This document shows positions 1 to 14,175 of a stretch of DNA of 64,000 bases, piece by piece. The stretch is from Anisus vortex. Lineage: Eukaryota > Mollusca > Gastropoda > Planorbidae. The first letter of the stretch is position 1. Every line of letters starts with the position of its first letter. The translations under genes were made by a program, and so were the position numbers. A model generated the notes under the pieces. The model was not told the origin of the DNA and ran no database searches. It worked only from the letters and a program-made list of their open reading frames with translations. Location of the stretch: contig OX421493.1 in assembly GCA_949126835.1 (NCBI GenBank), positions 60,709,898 through 60,773,897 of the forward strand, read 5' to 3'.

Positions 1-3000
1 CCTTTGAGTAGGTCGGCGCCTTCGCTAAGTAGGTCGGCGCTACCGCTGGGTAGGTCGGCTCTACCGCTGGGTAGGTCGGCGCTACCGCTGGGTAGGTCGG
101 CTCTACTGATGGGTAGGTCGGCGCTACCTTTGAGTAGGTCGGCGCCACCGCTAAGTACGTCGGCGCTACCACTGGGTAGGTCGGCGCTACCGTTAAGTAG
201 GTCGGCGCTATCGCTGAGTAGGTCGGCGCTACCGCTGGGTAGGTCGGCGCTATCGCTGGGTAGGTCGGCGCTTCCGCTGAGTAGGTCGGCGCTACAGCTG
301 AGTACGTCGGCGCTACCTTTTAGTAGGTCGGCGCTACCTTTGAGTAGGTCGGCGCCACCGCTAAGTAGGTCGGCGCTACCACTGGGTAGGTCGGCGCTAC
401 CGCTAGGTAGGTCGGCGCTACCGCTCAGTACGTCGGCGCTACCTTTTAGTAGGTCGGCGCTACCGACAGGTAGGTCGGCGCTACCGCTGGGTCGGTCGGC
501 GCTACCGCTGGGTAGGTCGGCGCTACCGCTGGGTAGGTCGGCGCTACCGCTGAGTAGATCGGCGCCACCTCTAAGTACGTCGGCGCTACCTTTTAGAAGG
601 TCGGCGCTACCTTTTAGTAGGTCAGCGCTACGTTTTAGTAGGTCTGCACTACCTTTGAGTAAGTCGGTGCCACCGCTAAGTAGGTCGGCGCTACCACTGG
701 GTAGGTCGGCGCTACCGCCAGATAGGTTGGCGCTACCGCAGGGTAGGTCGGCGCTACGGCTGGGTAGGTCGGCGCTACCGCTGAGTACGTCGGCGCTACC
801 GTTCAGTAGGTCGGCGCTACCTTTGAGTAGGTCGGCGCCTTCGCTAAGTAGGTCGGCGCTACCGCTGGGTAGGTCGGCTCTACCGCTGGGTAGGTCGGCG
901 CTACCGCTGGGTAGGTCGGCGCTTCCGCTGGGTAGGTCGGCTCTACTGATGGGTAGGTCGGCGCTACCTTTGAGTAGGTCGGCGCCACCGCTAAGTACGT
1001 CGGCGCTACCACTGGGTAGGTCGGCGCTACCGTTAAGTAGGTCGGCGCTATCGCTGAGTAGGTAGGCGCTTCCGCTGAGTAGGTCGGCGCTACCGCTGGG
1101 TAGGTCGGCGCTATCGCTGGGTAGGTCGGCGCTTCCGCTGAGTAGGTCGGCGCTACAGCTGAGTACGTCGGCGCTACCTTTTAGTAGGTCGGCGCTACCT
1201 TTGAGTAGGTCGGCGCCACCGCTAAGTAGGTCGGCGCTACCGCTGGGTAGGTCGGCGCTACCGCTACGTAGGTCGGCGCTACCGCTGAGTACGTCGGCGC
1301 TACCTTTTAGTATGTCGGCGCTACATTTGAGTAGGTCTGCGCCACCGCTAAGTAGGTCGGCGCTACCGCTGAGTAGGTCGGCGCTACCGCTTGGTTGGTC
1401 GGCGCTACCTCTGAGTACGTCGGCGCTACCTTTTAGTAGGTCAGCGCTACCTTTGAGTAGGTCGGCGCCACCGCTAAGTAGGTCGGCGCTACCACTGAGT
1501 AGGCCGGCGCTACCGCTGGGTAGGTCGGCGCTATCGCTGGGTAGGTCGGCGCTTCCACTGAGTAGGTCGGCACTACAGCTGAGTACGTCGGCGCTACCTT
1601 TTAGTAGGTCGGCGCTACCTTTTAGTAGGTCGGCGCCACCTTTGAGCAGGTCGGCGCTACTGCTTGGTAGGTCGGCGCTACCGCAGGGTAGGTAGGCGCT
1701 ACCGCTGGGTAGGTCGGCGCTACTGCTGAGTAGGTCGGCGCTACCACTGAGTAGGTCGGCGCTACCGCTGGGTAGGTCGGCGCTACCGCTGGGTAGGTCG
1801 GCGCTACCTCTGAGTACGTCGGCGCTACCTTTTAGTAGGTCGGCGTTACCGCTGAGTAGGTCGGCGCTACCGCTGGGTAGGTCGGCGCTACCGCTGGGTA
1901 GGTCGGCGCTATCGCTGGGTAGGTCGGCACTACCGCTGAGTAGGTCGGCGCTACCGCTGAGTAGGTCGGCGCTACCGCTGGGTAGGTCGGCGCTACCGCT
2001 GGGTAGGTCGGCGCTACCTCTGAATACGTCGGCGCTACCTTTTAGTAGGTCGGCGCTACCTTTGAGTAGGTCGGCGTCACCGCTAAGTAGGTCGGCGCTA
2101 CCGCTGGGTAGGTCGGCGCTACCGCGTGGTAGGTCGGCGCTACCGCTGGGTAGGTCGGCGCTACCGCTGGGTAGTTCGGCGCTACCGCTGGGTAGGTCGG
2201 CGCTACCGGGGAGTAGGTCGGTGCTACAGTTGAGTACGTCGGCGCTTCCATTTAGTAGGTCGGCGCTTCCATTTAGTAGGTCGGCGCTAACTTTGAGTAG
2301 GTCGGCGCCACCGCTAAGTAGTTCGGCGCTACCGCTGAGTAGGTCGGCGATACCGCTGGGTAGGTCGGCGCTACCGCTGGGTAGGTCGGCGCTACCTCTG
2401 AGTACGTCGGCGCTACCTTTTAGTAGATCGGCGCTACCTTTTAGTAGGTCTGCGCCACCGCTAAGTAGTTCGGCGCTACCGCTGAGTAGGTCGGCGCTAC
2501 CGCAAGGTAAGTCGGCGCTACCGTTTAGTAGGTCGGCGCTACCGCTGGATAGGTCGGCGCTACCGCTAGGTAGGTCGTCGCTACCGCTGAGTAGGTCGGC
2601 GCTACCGCTGGATAGGTCGGCGCTACCGCTAGGTAGGTCGTCGCTACCGCTGAGTAGGTCGGCGCTACCTCTGAGAACGTCGGCGCTACCTTTGAGTAGG
2701 TCGGCGCTACCTTTGAGTAGGTCGGCGCTACCGCTGGTTAGGTCGGCGCTACCGCTGGGTCGGTCGGCGCTACCGCTGAGTAGGTCGGCGCTACCGCTGA
2801 GTAGGTTGGCGCTACAGTTGAGTATGTCGGCGCTACCTTTTAGTAGGTCGGCGCTACCTTTTAGTAGGTCGGCGCCACCTTTGAGTATGTCGACGCCACC
2901 GCTAAGTAGGTCGACCCTACCGCATGGTAGGTCGGCGCTACCGCTGGGTAGGTCGGCGCTACCGCTGAGTTGGTCGGCGCTACCGCTGAGTAGGTCGGCG

Positions 3001-6000
3001 CTACCGCTGGGTAGGTCGGCGCTACCTCTGAGTACGTCGGCGCTACCTTTTAGTAGGTCGGCGCTACCTTTAAGTAGGTCGGCGCCACCGCTAAGTAGGT
3101 CGGCGCTACAGTTGAGTACGTCGGCGCTACCTTTTAGTAGGTCGGCGCTAACTTTGAGTAGGTCGGCGCCACCGCTAAGTAGGTCGGCGCTACCGCTGAG
3201 TAGGTCGGCGATACCGCTGGGTAGGTAGGCGCTACCGCTGGGTAGGTCGGCGCTACCTCTGAGTACGTCGGCGCTACCTTTTAGTAGGTCGGCGCTACCT
3301 TTATGTAGGTCGGCGTCACCGCTAAGTAGGTCGGCGCTACTGCTGGGTAGGTCGACGCTACCGCTGGGTAGGTCGGCGCTACCGCCGGGTATGTTGGCGC
3401 TAACGCCGGGAAGGTCGGCGCTACCACTTGGTAGGTAGACGCTACCGCTGGGTAGGTCGGCGCTATAGCTGGGTAGGTCGGCACTACCGCTAAGTAGGTC
3501 GGCGCTACCGCTGAGTAGGTCGGCGCTACCTCTGGGAAGGTCGGCGCTACCGCCGGATAAGTCGGCGCTACCGCTGGGTAGGTCGGCGCTACCGCTGGGT
3601 AGCTCGGCTTTACCTCTGAGTACGTCGGCGCTACCTTTTAGTAGGTCGGCGCCACCGCTAAGTAGGTCGGCGCTACAGTTGAGTACGTCGGCGCTAGCTT
3701 TTAGTAGGTCGGCGCTAACTTTGAGTAGGTCGGCGCCACCGCTAAGTAGGTCGGCGCTACCGCTGAGTAGGTCGGCGCTACCGCTGGGTAGGTCGGCGCT
3801 ACCGCTGGGTAGGTCGGCGCTACCTCTGAGTACGTCGGCGCTACCTTTTAGTAGGTCGGCGCTACCTCTATGTAGGTCGGCGTCACCGCTACGTAGGTCG
3901 ACGCTACCGCTGGGTAGGTCGACGCTACCGCTGGGTAGGTCGGCGCTACCGCCGGGTAGGTTGGCGCTAACGCCGGGAAGGCTGGCGCTACCGCTTGGTA
4001 GGTCGACGCTACCGCTGGGTAGGTCGGCGCTACAGCTGGGTAGGTCGGCACTACCGCTGAGTACGTCGGCGCTACCTTTTAGTAGGTCGGCGCTACCTTT
4101 TAGTAGGTCTGCGCCACCGCTAAGTAGTTCGGCGCTACCGTTGAGTAGGTCGGCGCTACCGCTGGGTAAGTCGGCGCTACCGTTTAGTAGGTCGGCGCTA
4201 CCGTTTAGTAGGTCGGCGCTACCGCTGGATAGGTCGGCGCTACCGCTAGGTAGGTCGGCGCTACCGCTGAGTAGGTCGGCGCTACCTCTGAGAACGTCGG
4301 CGCTACCTTTGAGTAGGTCGGCGCAACCGCTAAGTACGTCGGCGCTAACGCTGAGTAGGTCGGCGCTAACGCTGAGTAGGTCGGCGCTACCGCTGAGTAG
4401 GTCGGCGCTACAGTTGAGTACGTCGGCACTACCTTTTAGTAGGTCGGCGCTACCTTTTAGTAGGTCGGCGCCACCTTTGAGTAGGTCGGCGCTACCGCTT
4501 GGTAGGTCGGCGCTAGCGCTGGGTAGGTTGGCGCTACCGCTTGGTAGGTCGGCGCTACCGCTGGGTAGGTCGGCGCTACCGCTGAGTATGTCGGCGCTAC
4601 CGCTGAGTAGGTCGGCGCTACCGCTGGGTAGGTCGGCGCTACCGCTGGCTAGGTCGGCGCTACCTCTGAGTACGTCGGCACTACCTTTTAGTAGGTCGGC
4701 GTTACCGCTAAGTAGGTCGGCGCTACTGCTGAGTAGGTCGGCGCTACCGCTGGGTAGGTCGGCGCTATCGCTGGGTAGGTCGGCGCTACCGCTGAGTAGG
4801 TCGGCGCTACCGCTGAGTAGGTCGGCGCTACCGCTGGGTAGGTCGGCGCTACCTCTGAATACGTCGGCGCTACCTTTTAGTAGGTCGGCGTTACCTTTAA
4901 GTAGGTCGGCGTCACCGCTAAGTAGGTCGGCGCTACCGCTGGGTAGGTCGGCGCTACCGCTCGGTAGGTCGGCGCTACCGCTGGGTAGGTCGACGCTACC
5001 GCTGGGTAGGTCGGCGCTACCGCCGGGTAGGTTGGCGCTAACGCCGGGAAGGTCGGCGCTACCGCTTGGTAGGTCGACGCTACCGCTGGGTAGGTCGGCG
5101 CTACAGCTGGGTAGGTCGGCACTACCGCTGAGTACGTCAGCGCTACCTTTTAGTAGGTCGGCGCTACCTTTTAGTAGGTCTGCGCCACCGCTAAGTAGTT
5201 CAGCGCTACCGTTTAGTAGGTCGGCGCTACCGCTGGATAGGACGGCGCTACCGCTAGGTAGGTCGGCGCTACCGCTGAGTAGGTTGGCGCTACCTCTGAG
5301 AACGTCGGCGCTACCTTTGAGTAGGTCGGCGCTACCTTTGAGTAGGTCGGCGCAACCGCTAAGTACGTCGGCGCTACCGCTGAGTAGGTCGGCGCTAACG
5401 CTGAGTAGGTCGGCGCTACCGCTGAGTAGGTCGGCGCTACAGTTGAGTACGTCGGCGCTACCTTTTAGTAGGTCGGCGCTACCTTTTAGTAGGTCGGCGC
5501 CACCTTTGAGTAGGTCGGCGCTACTGCTTGGTAGGTCGGCGCTACCGCAGGGTAGGTAGGCGCTACCGCTTCGTAGGTCGGCGCTACCGCTGGGTAGGTC
5601 GGCGCTACCGCTGAGTAGGTCGGCGCTACCGCTGAGTAGGTCGGCGCTACCGCTGGGTAGGTCGGCGCTATTGCTGGATAGGTCGGCGCTACCGCTAGGT
5701 AGGTCGGCGCTACCGCTGAGTAGGTCGGCGCTACCTCTGAGAACGTCGGCGCTACCTTTGAGTAGGTCGGCGCAACCGCTAAGTACGTCGGCGCTAACGC
5801 TGAGTAGGTCGGCGCTAACGCTGAGTAGGTCGGCGCTACCGCTGAGTAGGTCGGCGCTACAGTTGAGTACGTCGGCACTACCTTTTAGTAGGTCGGCGCT
5901 ATTTTTTAGTAGGTCGGCGCCACCTTTGAGTAGGTCGGCGCTACCGCTTGGTAGGTCGGCGCTAGCGCTGGGTAGGTCGGCGCTACCGCTGAGTATGTCG

Positions 6001-6765
6001 GCGCTACCGCTGAGTAGGTCGGCGCTACCGCTGGGTAGGTCGGCGCTACCGCTGGCTAGGTCGGCGCTACCTTTTAGTAGGTCGGCGTTACCGCCAAGTA
6101 GGTCGGCGCTACTGCTGAGTAGGTCGGCGTTACCGCTGGGTAGGTCGGCGCTATCGCTGGGTAGGTCGGCGCTACCGCTGAGTAGGTCGGCGCTACCGCT
6201 GAGTAGGTCGGCGCTACCGCTGGGTAGGTCGGCGCTACCTCTGAATACGTCGGCGCTACCTTTTAGTAGGTCGGCGTTACCTTTAAGTAGGTCGGCGTCA
6301 CCGCTAAGTAGGTCGGCGCTACCGCTGGGTAGGTCGGCGCTACCGCGTGGTAGGTCGGCGCTACCGCTGGGTAGGTCGACGCTACCGCTGGGTAGGTCGG
6401 CGCTACCGCCGGGTAGGTTGGCGCTAACGCCGGGAAGGTCGGCGCTGCCGCTTGTTAGGTCGACGCTACCGCTGGGTAGGTCGGCGCTACAGCTGGGTAG
6501 GTCGGCACTACCGCTGAGTACGTCAGCGCTACCTTTTAGTAGGTCGGCGCTACCTTTTAGTAGGTCTGCGCCACCGCTAAGTAGTTCGGCGCCACCGTTT
6601 AGTAGGTCGGCGCTACCGCTGGATAGGTCGGCGCTACCGCTAGGTAGGTCGGCGCTACCTTTGAGTAGGTTGGCTCTACCTCTGAGAACGTCGGCGCTAC
6701 CTTTGAGTAGGTCGGCGCAATCGCTAAGTACGTCGGCGCTACCGCTGAGTAGGTCGGCGCTACCG
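1..6765 (+). repeat. Higher-order repeat (about 7.4 kb), copy 1 within array A
   Basis: The order of variant monomers here recurs in 7440-14175. Landmark variants lie 7,434 bp (354 x 21) apart over most of the block: 3281 matches 10715, 3679 matches 11113, 5671 matches 13105. They lie 7,455 bp apart near 2062/9517 and 7,035-7,266 bp apart near the left end, where whole monomers were gained or lost. The copies diverge after about 6765, where copy 1 has GGGTTGGTCGG and copy 2 continues with GAGTAGG. The left limit is outside or near the window start. Positions 1-245 also recur at 820-1065 (819 bp = 39 x 21), a smaller local duplication. Confidence 0.85.
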
Positions 6766-7439
6766 CTGGGTTGGTCGGCGCTACCTCTGAGTACGTCGGT
6801 GCTACCTTTTAGTAGGTCAGCGCTACCTTTGAGTAGGTCGGCGCCACCGCTAAGTAGGTCGGCGCTACAACTGAGTAGGCCGGCGCTACAGCTGGGTAGG
6901 TCGGCGCTATCGCTGGGTAGGTCAGCGCTTCCGCTGAGTAGGTCGGCGCTACAGCTGAGTACGTCGGCGCTACCTTTTAGTAGGTCGGCGCTACCTTTGA
7001 GTAGGTCGGCGCCACTGCTACGTAGGTCAGCGCTACCGCTGGGTAGGTTGGCGCTACCTCTGAGTACGTCGGCGATACGTTTTAGTAGGTCGGCGCAACC
7101 TTTGAGTAAGTCGGCGCCACCACTAAGCAGGTCGGCGCTACCGCTGGGTAGGTCAGCGTTACCGTTAGGTAGGTCGGCGCTACCGCTGGGTAGGTCGGCG
7201 CTACCGCTGAGTAGGTCGACGCTACCTTTTAGTACGTCGGCGCTACGTTTTAGTAGGTCGGCACTACCTTTGAGTAAGTCGGCGCCACCGCTAAGCAGGT
7301 CGGCGCTACCGCTGGGTAGGTCGGCACTACCGCTGGGTAGGTCGGCGCTACCGCTGGGTAGGTCGGCGCTACCGCTGAGTAGGTCGGCGCTACCGCTGAG
7401 TAGGTCGGCGCTACCGCTGGGTAGATTGGCGCAACCGCT

Positions 7440-10400
7440 AGGTAGGTGGGCGCTACCGATCAGTACGTCGGCGCTACCTTTTAGTAGGTCGGCGCTACCG
7501 ACAGGTAGGTCAGCGCTACCGCTGGGTAGGTCGGCCCTACCGCTGGGTAGGTCGGCGCTACCGCTGGGTAGGTCGGCGCTACCGCTGAGTAGATCGGCGC
7601 CACCTCTAAGTACGTCGGCGCTACCCTTAAGAAGGTCGGTGCTAACTTTGAGTAGGTCGGCGCCAATTTTAAGAAGGTCGGCGCTACCGCTGAGTAGGTA
7701 GGCGCTACAGCTGAGTACGTCGGTGCTACCTTTTAGTAGGTCGGCGCTACCTTTGAGTAGGTCTGCGCCACCGCTAAGTAGGTCGGCGCTACCGCTGAGT
7801 AGGTCGGCGCTACCGCTGGGTAGGTTGGCGCTACCGCTGGGTAGGTCGGCGCTACCTCCGAGTTCGTCGGCGCTACCTTTTAGTAGGTCAGCGCTACGTT
7901 TTAGTAGGTCTGCACTACCTTTGAGTAAGTCGGTGCCACCGCTAAGTAGGTCGGCGCTACCACTGGGTAGGTCGGCGCTACCGCCAGATAGGTTGGCGCT
8001 ACCGCAGGGTAGGTCGGCGCTACGGCTGGGTAGGTCGGCGCTACCGCTGAGTACGTCGGCGCTACCGTTCAGTAGGTCGGCGCTACCTTTGAGTAGGTCG
8101 GCGCCTTCGCTAAGTAGGTCGGCGCTACCGCTCAGTAGGTCGGCGCTACCGCTGGGTAGGTCGGCTCTACCGCTGGGTAGGTCGGCGCTACCGCTGGGTA
8201 GGTCGGCTCTACTGATGGGTAGGTCGGCGCTACCTTTGAGTAGGTCGGCGCCACCGCTAAGTACGTCGGCGCTACCACTGGGTAGGTCGGCGCTACCGTT
8301 AAGTAGGTCGGCGCTATCGCTGAGTAGGTAGGCGCTTCCGCTGAGTAGGTCGGCGCTACCGTTAAGTAGGTCGGCGCTATCGCTGAGTAGGTAGGCGCTT
8401 CCGCTGAGTAGGTCGGCGCTACCGCTGGGTAGGTCGGCGCTACCGCTGAGTAGGTCGGCGCTACCGCTGGTTAGGTCGGCGCTACCGCTGGGTAGGTCGG
8501 CGCTACCTCCGAGTACGTCGGCGCTACCTTTTAGTAGGTCAGCGCTACGTTTTAGTAGGTCTGCACTACCTTTGAGTAAGTCGGTGCCACCGCTAAGTAG
8601 GTCGGCGCTACAGCTGAGTACGTCGGCACTACCTTTTAGAAGGTCGGCGCTACCTTTGAGTAGGTCGGCGCCACCGCTAAGTAGGTCGGCGCTACCGCTG
8701 GGTAGGTCGGCGCTACCGCTACGTAGGTCGGCGCTACCGCTGAGTACGTCGGCGCTACCTTTTAGTATGTCGGCGCTACCTTTGAGTAGGTCTGCGCCAC
8801 CGCTAAGTAGGTCGGCGCTACCGCTGAGTAGGTCGGCGCTACCGCTTGGTTGGTCGGCGCTACCTCTGAGTACGTCGGCGCTACCTTTTAGTAGGTCAGC
8901 GCTACCTTTGAGTAGGTCGGCGCCACCGCTAAGTAGGTCGGCGCTACCACTGAGTAGGCCGGCGCTACCGCTGGGTAGGTCGGCGCTATCGCTGGGTAGG
9001 TCGGCGCTTCCACTGAGTAGGTCGGCGCTACAGCTGAGTACGTCGGCGCTACCTTTTAGTAGGTCGGCGCTACCTTTTAGTAGGTCGGCGCCACCTTTGA
9101 GCAGGTCGGCGCTACTGTTTGGTAGGTCGGCGCTACCGCAGGGTAGGTAGGCGCTACCGCTGGGTAGGTCGGCGCTACTGCTGAGTAGGTCGGCGCTACC
9201 ACTGAGTAGGTCGGCGCTACCGCTGGGTAGGTCGGCGCTACCGCTGGGTAGGTCGGCGCTACCTCTGAGTACGTCGGCGCTACCTTTTAGTAGGTCGGCG
9301 TTACCGCTGAGTAGGTCGGCGCTACCGCTGGGTAGGTCGGCGCTACCGCTGGGTAGGTCGGCGCTATCGCTGGGTAGGTCGGCGCTACCGCTGAGTAGGT
9401 CGGCGCTACCGCTGAGTAGGTCGGCGCTACCGCTGGGTAGGTCGGCGCTACCGCTGGGTAGGTCGGCGCTACCTCTGAATACGTCGGCGCTACCTTTTAG
9501 TAGGTCGGCGCTACCTTTGAGTAGGTCGGCGTCACCGCTAAGTAGGTCGGCGCTACCGCTGGGTAGGTCGGCGCTACCGCGTGGTAGGTCGGCGCTACCG
9601 CTGGGTAGGTCGGCGCTACCGCTGGGTAGGTCGGCGCTACCGCCGGGTAAGTCGGCGCTACCGCTGGGTAGGTCGGCGCTACCGGGGAGTAGGTCGGTGC
9701 TACAGTTGAGTACGTCGGCGCTTCCATTTAGTAGGTCGGCGCTTCCATTTAGTAGGTCGGCGCTAACTTTGAGTAGGTCGGCGCCACCGCTAAGTAGTTC
9801 GGCGCTACCGCTGAGTAGGTCGGCGATACCGCTGGGTAGGTCGGCGCTACCGCTGGGTAGGTCGGCGCTACCTCTGAGTACGTCGGCGCTACCTTTTAGT
9901 AGATCGGCGCTACCTTTTAGTAGGTCTGCGCCACCGCTAAGTAGTTCGGCGCTACCGCTGAGTAGGTCGGCGCTACCGCAAGGTAAGTCGGCGCTACCGT
10001 TTAGTAGGTCGGCGCTACCGCTGGATAGATCGGCGCTACCGCTAGGTAGGTCGTCGCTACCGCTGAGTAGGTCAGCGCTACCGCTGGATAGGTCGGCGCT
10101 ACCGCTAGGTAGGTCGTCGCTACCGCTGAGTAGGTCGGCGCTACCTCTGAGAACGTCGGCGCTACCTTTGAGTAGGTCGGCGCTACCTTTGAGTAGGTCG
10201 GCGCTACCGCTGGGTAGGTCGGCGCTACCGCTGGGTCGGTCGGCGCTACCGCTGAGTAGGTCGGCGCTACCGCTGAGTAGGTTGGCGCTACAGTTGAGTA
10301 TGTCGGCGCTACCTTTTAGTAGGTCGGCGCTACCTTTTAGTAGGTCGGCGCCACCTTTGAGTATGTCGACGCCACCGCTAAGTAGGTCGGCCCTACCGCA

Positions 10401-13400
10401 TGGTAGGTCGGCGCTACCGCTGGGTAGGTCGGCGCTACCGCTGAGTTGGTCGGCGCTACCGCTGAGTAGGTCGGCGCTACCGCTGGGTAGGTCGGCGCTA
10501 CCTCTGAGTACGTCGGCGCTACCTTTTAGTAGGTCGGCGCTACCTTTAAGTAGGTCGGCGCCACCGCTAAGTAGGTCGGCGCTACAGTTGAGTACGTCGG
10601 CGCTACCTTTTAGTAGGTCGGCGCTACCGCTGAGTAGGTCGGCGATACCGCTGGGTAGGTAGGCGCTACCGCTGGGTAGGTCGGCGCTACCTCTGAGTAC
10701 GTTGGCGCTACCTTTTAGTAGGTCGGCGCTACCTTTATGTAGGTCGGCGTCACCGCTAAGTAGGTCGGCGCTACTGCTGGGTAGGTCGACGCTACCGCTG
10801 GGTAGGTCGGCGCTACCGCCGGGTATGTTGGCGCTAACGCCGGGAAGGTCGGCGCTACCACTTGGTAGGTAGACGCTACCGCTGGGTAGGTCGGCGCTAT
10901 AGCTGGGTAGGTCGGCACTACCGCTAAGTAGGTCGGCGCTACCGCTGAGTAGGTCGGCGCTACCTCTGGGAAGGTCGGCGCTACCGCCGGATAAGTCGGC
11001 GCTACCGCTGGGTAGGTCGGCGCTACCGCTGGGTAGCTCGGCTTTACCTCTGAGTACGTCGGCGCTACTTTTTAGTAGGTCGGCGCCACCGCTAAGTAGG
11101 TCGGCGCTACAGTTGAGTACGTCGGCGCTAGCTTTTAGTAGGTCGGCGCTAACTTTGAGTAGGTCGGCGCCACCGCTAAGTAGGTCGGCGCTACCGCTGA
11201 GTAGGTCGGCGCTACCGCTGGGTAGGTCGGCGCTACCGCTGGGTAGGTCGGCGCTACCGCTGGGTAGGTCGGCGCTACCTCTGAGTACGTCGGCGCTACC
11301 TTTTAGTAGGTCGGCGCTACCTCTATGTAGGTCGGCGTCACCGCTACGTAGGTCGGCGCTACCGCTGGGTAGGTCGACGCTACCGCTGGGTAGGTCGGCG
11401 CTACCGCCGGGTAGGTTGGCGCTAACGCCGGGAAGGCTGGCGCTACCGCTTGGTAGGTCGACGCTACCGCTGGGTAGGTCGGCGCTACAGCTGGGTAGGT
11501 CGGCACTACCGCTGAGTACGTCGGCGCTACCTTTTAGTAGGTCGGCGCTACCTTTTAGTAGGTCTGCGCCGCCGCTAAGTAGTTCGGCGCTACCGTTGAG
11601 TAGGTCGGCGCTACCGCTGGGTAAGTCGGCGCTACCGTTTAGTAGGTCGGCGCTACCGTTTAGTAGGTCGGCGCTACCGCTGGATAGGTCGGCGCTACCG
11701 CTAGGTAGGTCGGCGCTACCGCTGAGTAGGTCGGCGCTACCTCTGAGAACGTCGGCGCTACCTTTGAGTAGGTCGGCGCAACCGCTAAGTACGTCGGCGC
11801 TAACGCTGAGTAGGTCGGCGCTAACGCTGAGTAGGTCGGCGCTACCGCTGAGTAGGTCGGCGCTACAGTTGAGTACGTCGGCACTACCTTTTAGTAGGTC
11901 GGCGCTACCTTTTAGTAGGTCGGCGCCACCTTTGAGTAGGTCGGCGCTACCGCTTGGTAGGTCGGCGCTAGCGCTGGGTAGGTTGGCGCTATCGCTTGGT
12001 AGGTCGGCGCTACCGCTGGGTAGGTCGGCGCTACCGCTGAGTATGTCGGCGCTACCGCTGAGTAGGTCGGCGCTACCGCTGGGTAGGTCGGCGCTACCGC
12101 TGGCTAGGTCGGCGCTACCTCTGAGTACGTCGGCACTACCTTTTAGTAGGTCGGCGTTACCGCTAAGTAGGTCGGCGCTACTGCTGAGTAGGTCGGCGCT
12201 ACCGCTGGGTAGGTCGGCGCTATCGCTGGGTAGGTCGGCGCTACCGCTGAGTAGGTCGGCGCTACCGCTGAGTAGGTCGGCGCTACCGCTGGGTAGGTCG
12301 GCGCTACCTCTGAATACGTCGGCGCTACCTTTTAGTAGGTCGGCGTTACCTTTAAGTAGGTCGGCGTCACTGCTAAGTAGGTCGGCGCTACCGCTGGGTA
12401 GGTCGGCGCTTCCGCTCGGTAGGTCGGCGCTACCGCTGGGTAGGTCGGCGCTACCGCCGGGTAGGTTGGCGCTAACGCCGGGAAGGTCGGCGCTACCGCT
12501 TGGTAGGTCGACGCTACCGCTGGGTAGGTCGGCGCTACAGCTGGGTAGGTCGGCACTACCGCTGAGTACGTCAGCGCTACCTTTTAGTAGGTCGGCGCTA
12601 CCTTTTAGTAGGTCTGCGCCACCGCTAAGTAGTTCAGCGCTACCGTTTAGTAGGTCGGCGCTACCGCTGGATAGGACGGCGCTACCGCTAGGTAGGTCGG
12701 CGCTACCGCTGAGTAGGTTGGCGCTACCTCTGAGAACGTCGGCGCTACCTTTGAGTAGGTCGGCGCTACCTTTGAGTAGGTCGGCGCAACCGCTAAGTAC
12801 GTCGGCGCTACCGCTGAGTAGGTCGGCGCTAACGCTGAGTAGGTCGGCGCTACCGCTGAGTAGGTCGGCGCTACAGTTGAGTACGTCGGCGCTACCTTTT
12901 AGTAGGTCGGCGCTACCTTTTAGTAGGTCGGCGCCACCTTTGAGTAGGTCGGCGCTACTGCTTGGTAGGTCGGCGCTACCGCAGGGTAGGTAGGCGCTAC
13001 CGCTTCGTAGGTCGGCGCTACCGCTGGGTAGGTCGGCGCTACCGCTGAGTAGGTCGGCGCTACCGCTGAGTACGTCGGCGCTACCGCTGGGTAGGTCGGC
13101 GCTATTGCTGGATAGGTCGGCGCTACCGTTAGGTAGGTCGGCGCTACCGCTGAGTAGGTCGGCGCTACCTCTGAGAACGTCGGCGCTACCTTTGAGTAGG
13201 TCGGCGCAACCGCTAAGTACGTCGGCGCTAACGCTGAGTAGGTCGGCGCTAACGCTGAGTAGGTCGGCGCTACCGCTGAGTAGGTCGGCGCTACAGTTGA
13301 GTACGTCGGCACTACCTTTTAGTAGGTCGGCGCTATTTTTTAGTAGGTCGGCGCCACCTTTGAGTAGGTCGGCACTACCGCTTGGTAGGTCGGCGCTAGC

Positions 13401-14175
13401 GCTGGGTAGGTAGGCGCTACCGCTTGGTAGGTCGGCGCTACCGCTGGGTAGGTCGGCGCTACCGCTGAGTATGTCGGCGCTACCGCTGAATAGGTCGGCG
13501 CTACCGCTGGGTAGGTCGGCGCTACCGCTGGCTAGGTCGGCGCTACCTTTTAGTAGGTCGGCGTTACCGCCAAGTAGGTCGGCGCTACTGCTGAGTAGGT
13601 CGGCGCTACCGCTGGGTAGGTCGGCGCTATCGCTGGGTAGGTCGGCGCTACCGCTGAGTAGGTCGGCGCTACCGCTGAGTAGGTCGGCGCTACCGCTGGG
13701 TAGGTCGGCGCTACCTCTGAATACGTCGGCGCTACCTTTTAGTAGGTCGGCGTTACCTTTAAGTAGGTCGGCGTCACCGCTAAGTAGGTCGGCGCTACCG
13801 CCGGGTAGGTTGACGCTAACGCCGGGAAGGTCGGCGCTGCCGCTTGGTAGGTCGACGCTACCGCTGGGTAGGTCGGCGCTACAGCTGGGTAGGTCGGCAC
13901 TACCGCTGAGTACGTCAGCGCTACCTTTTAGTAGGTCGGCGCTACCTTTTAGTAGGTCTGCGCCACCGCTAAGTAGTTCGGCGCCACCGTTTAGTAGGTC
14001 GGCGCTACCGCTGGATAGGTCGGCGCTACCGCTAGGTAGGTCGGCGCTACCGCTGAGTAGGTTGGCTCTACCTCTGAGAACGTCGGCGCTACCTTTGAGT
14101 AGGTCGGCGCTACCTTTGAGTAGGTCGGCGCAATCGCTAAGTACGTCGGCGCTACCGCTGAGTAGGTCGGCGCTA
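7440..14175 (+). repeat. Higher-order repeat (about 7.4 kb), copy 2 within array A
   Basis: Second copy of the block at 1-6765. Rare variants are shared in the same order, for example GCTACCGACAGG at about 469 and 7496, GCTACGTTTTAG at about 627 and 7893, and CCGCGTGG in the 2110/9565 region. Differences are mostly whole-monomer gains and losses, for instance monomers absent near 13800 and extra ones at 8341-8570. That fits unequal exchange in register rather than slippage of single bases. Limits are approximate, read by eye from variant order. Confidence 0.8.
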
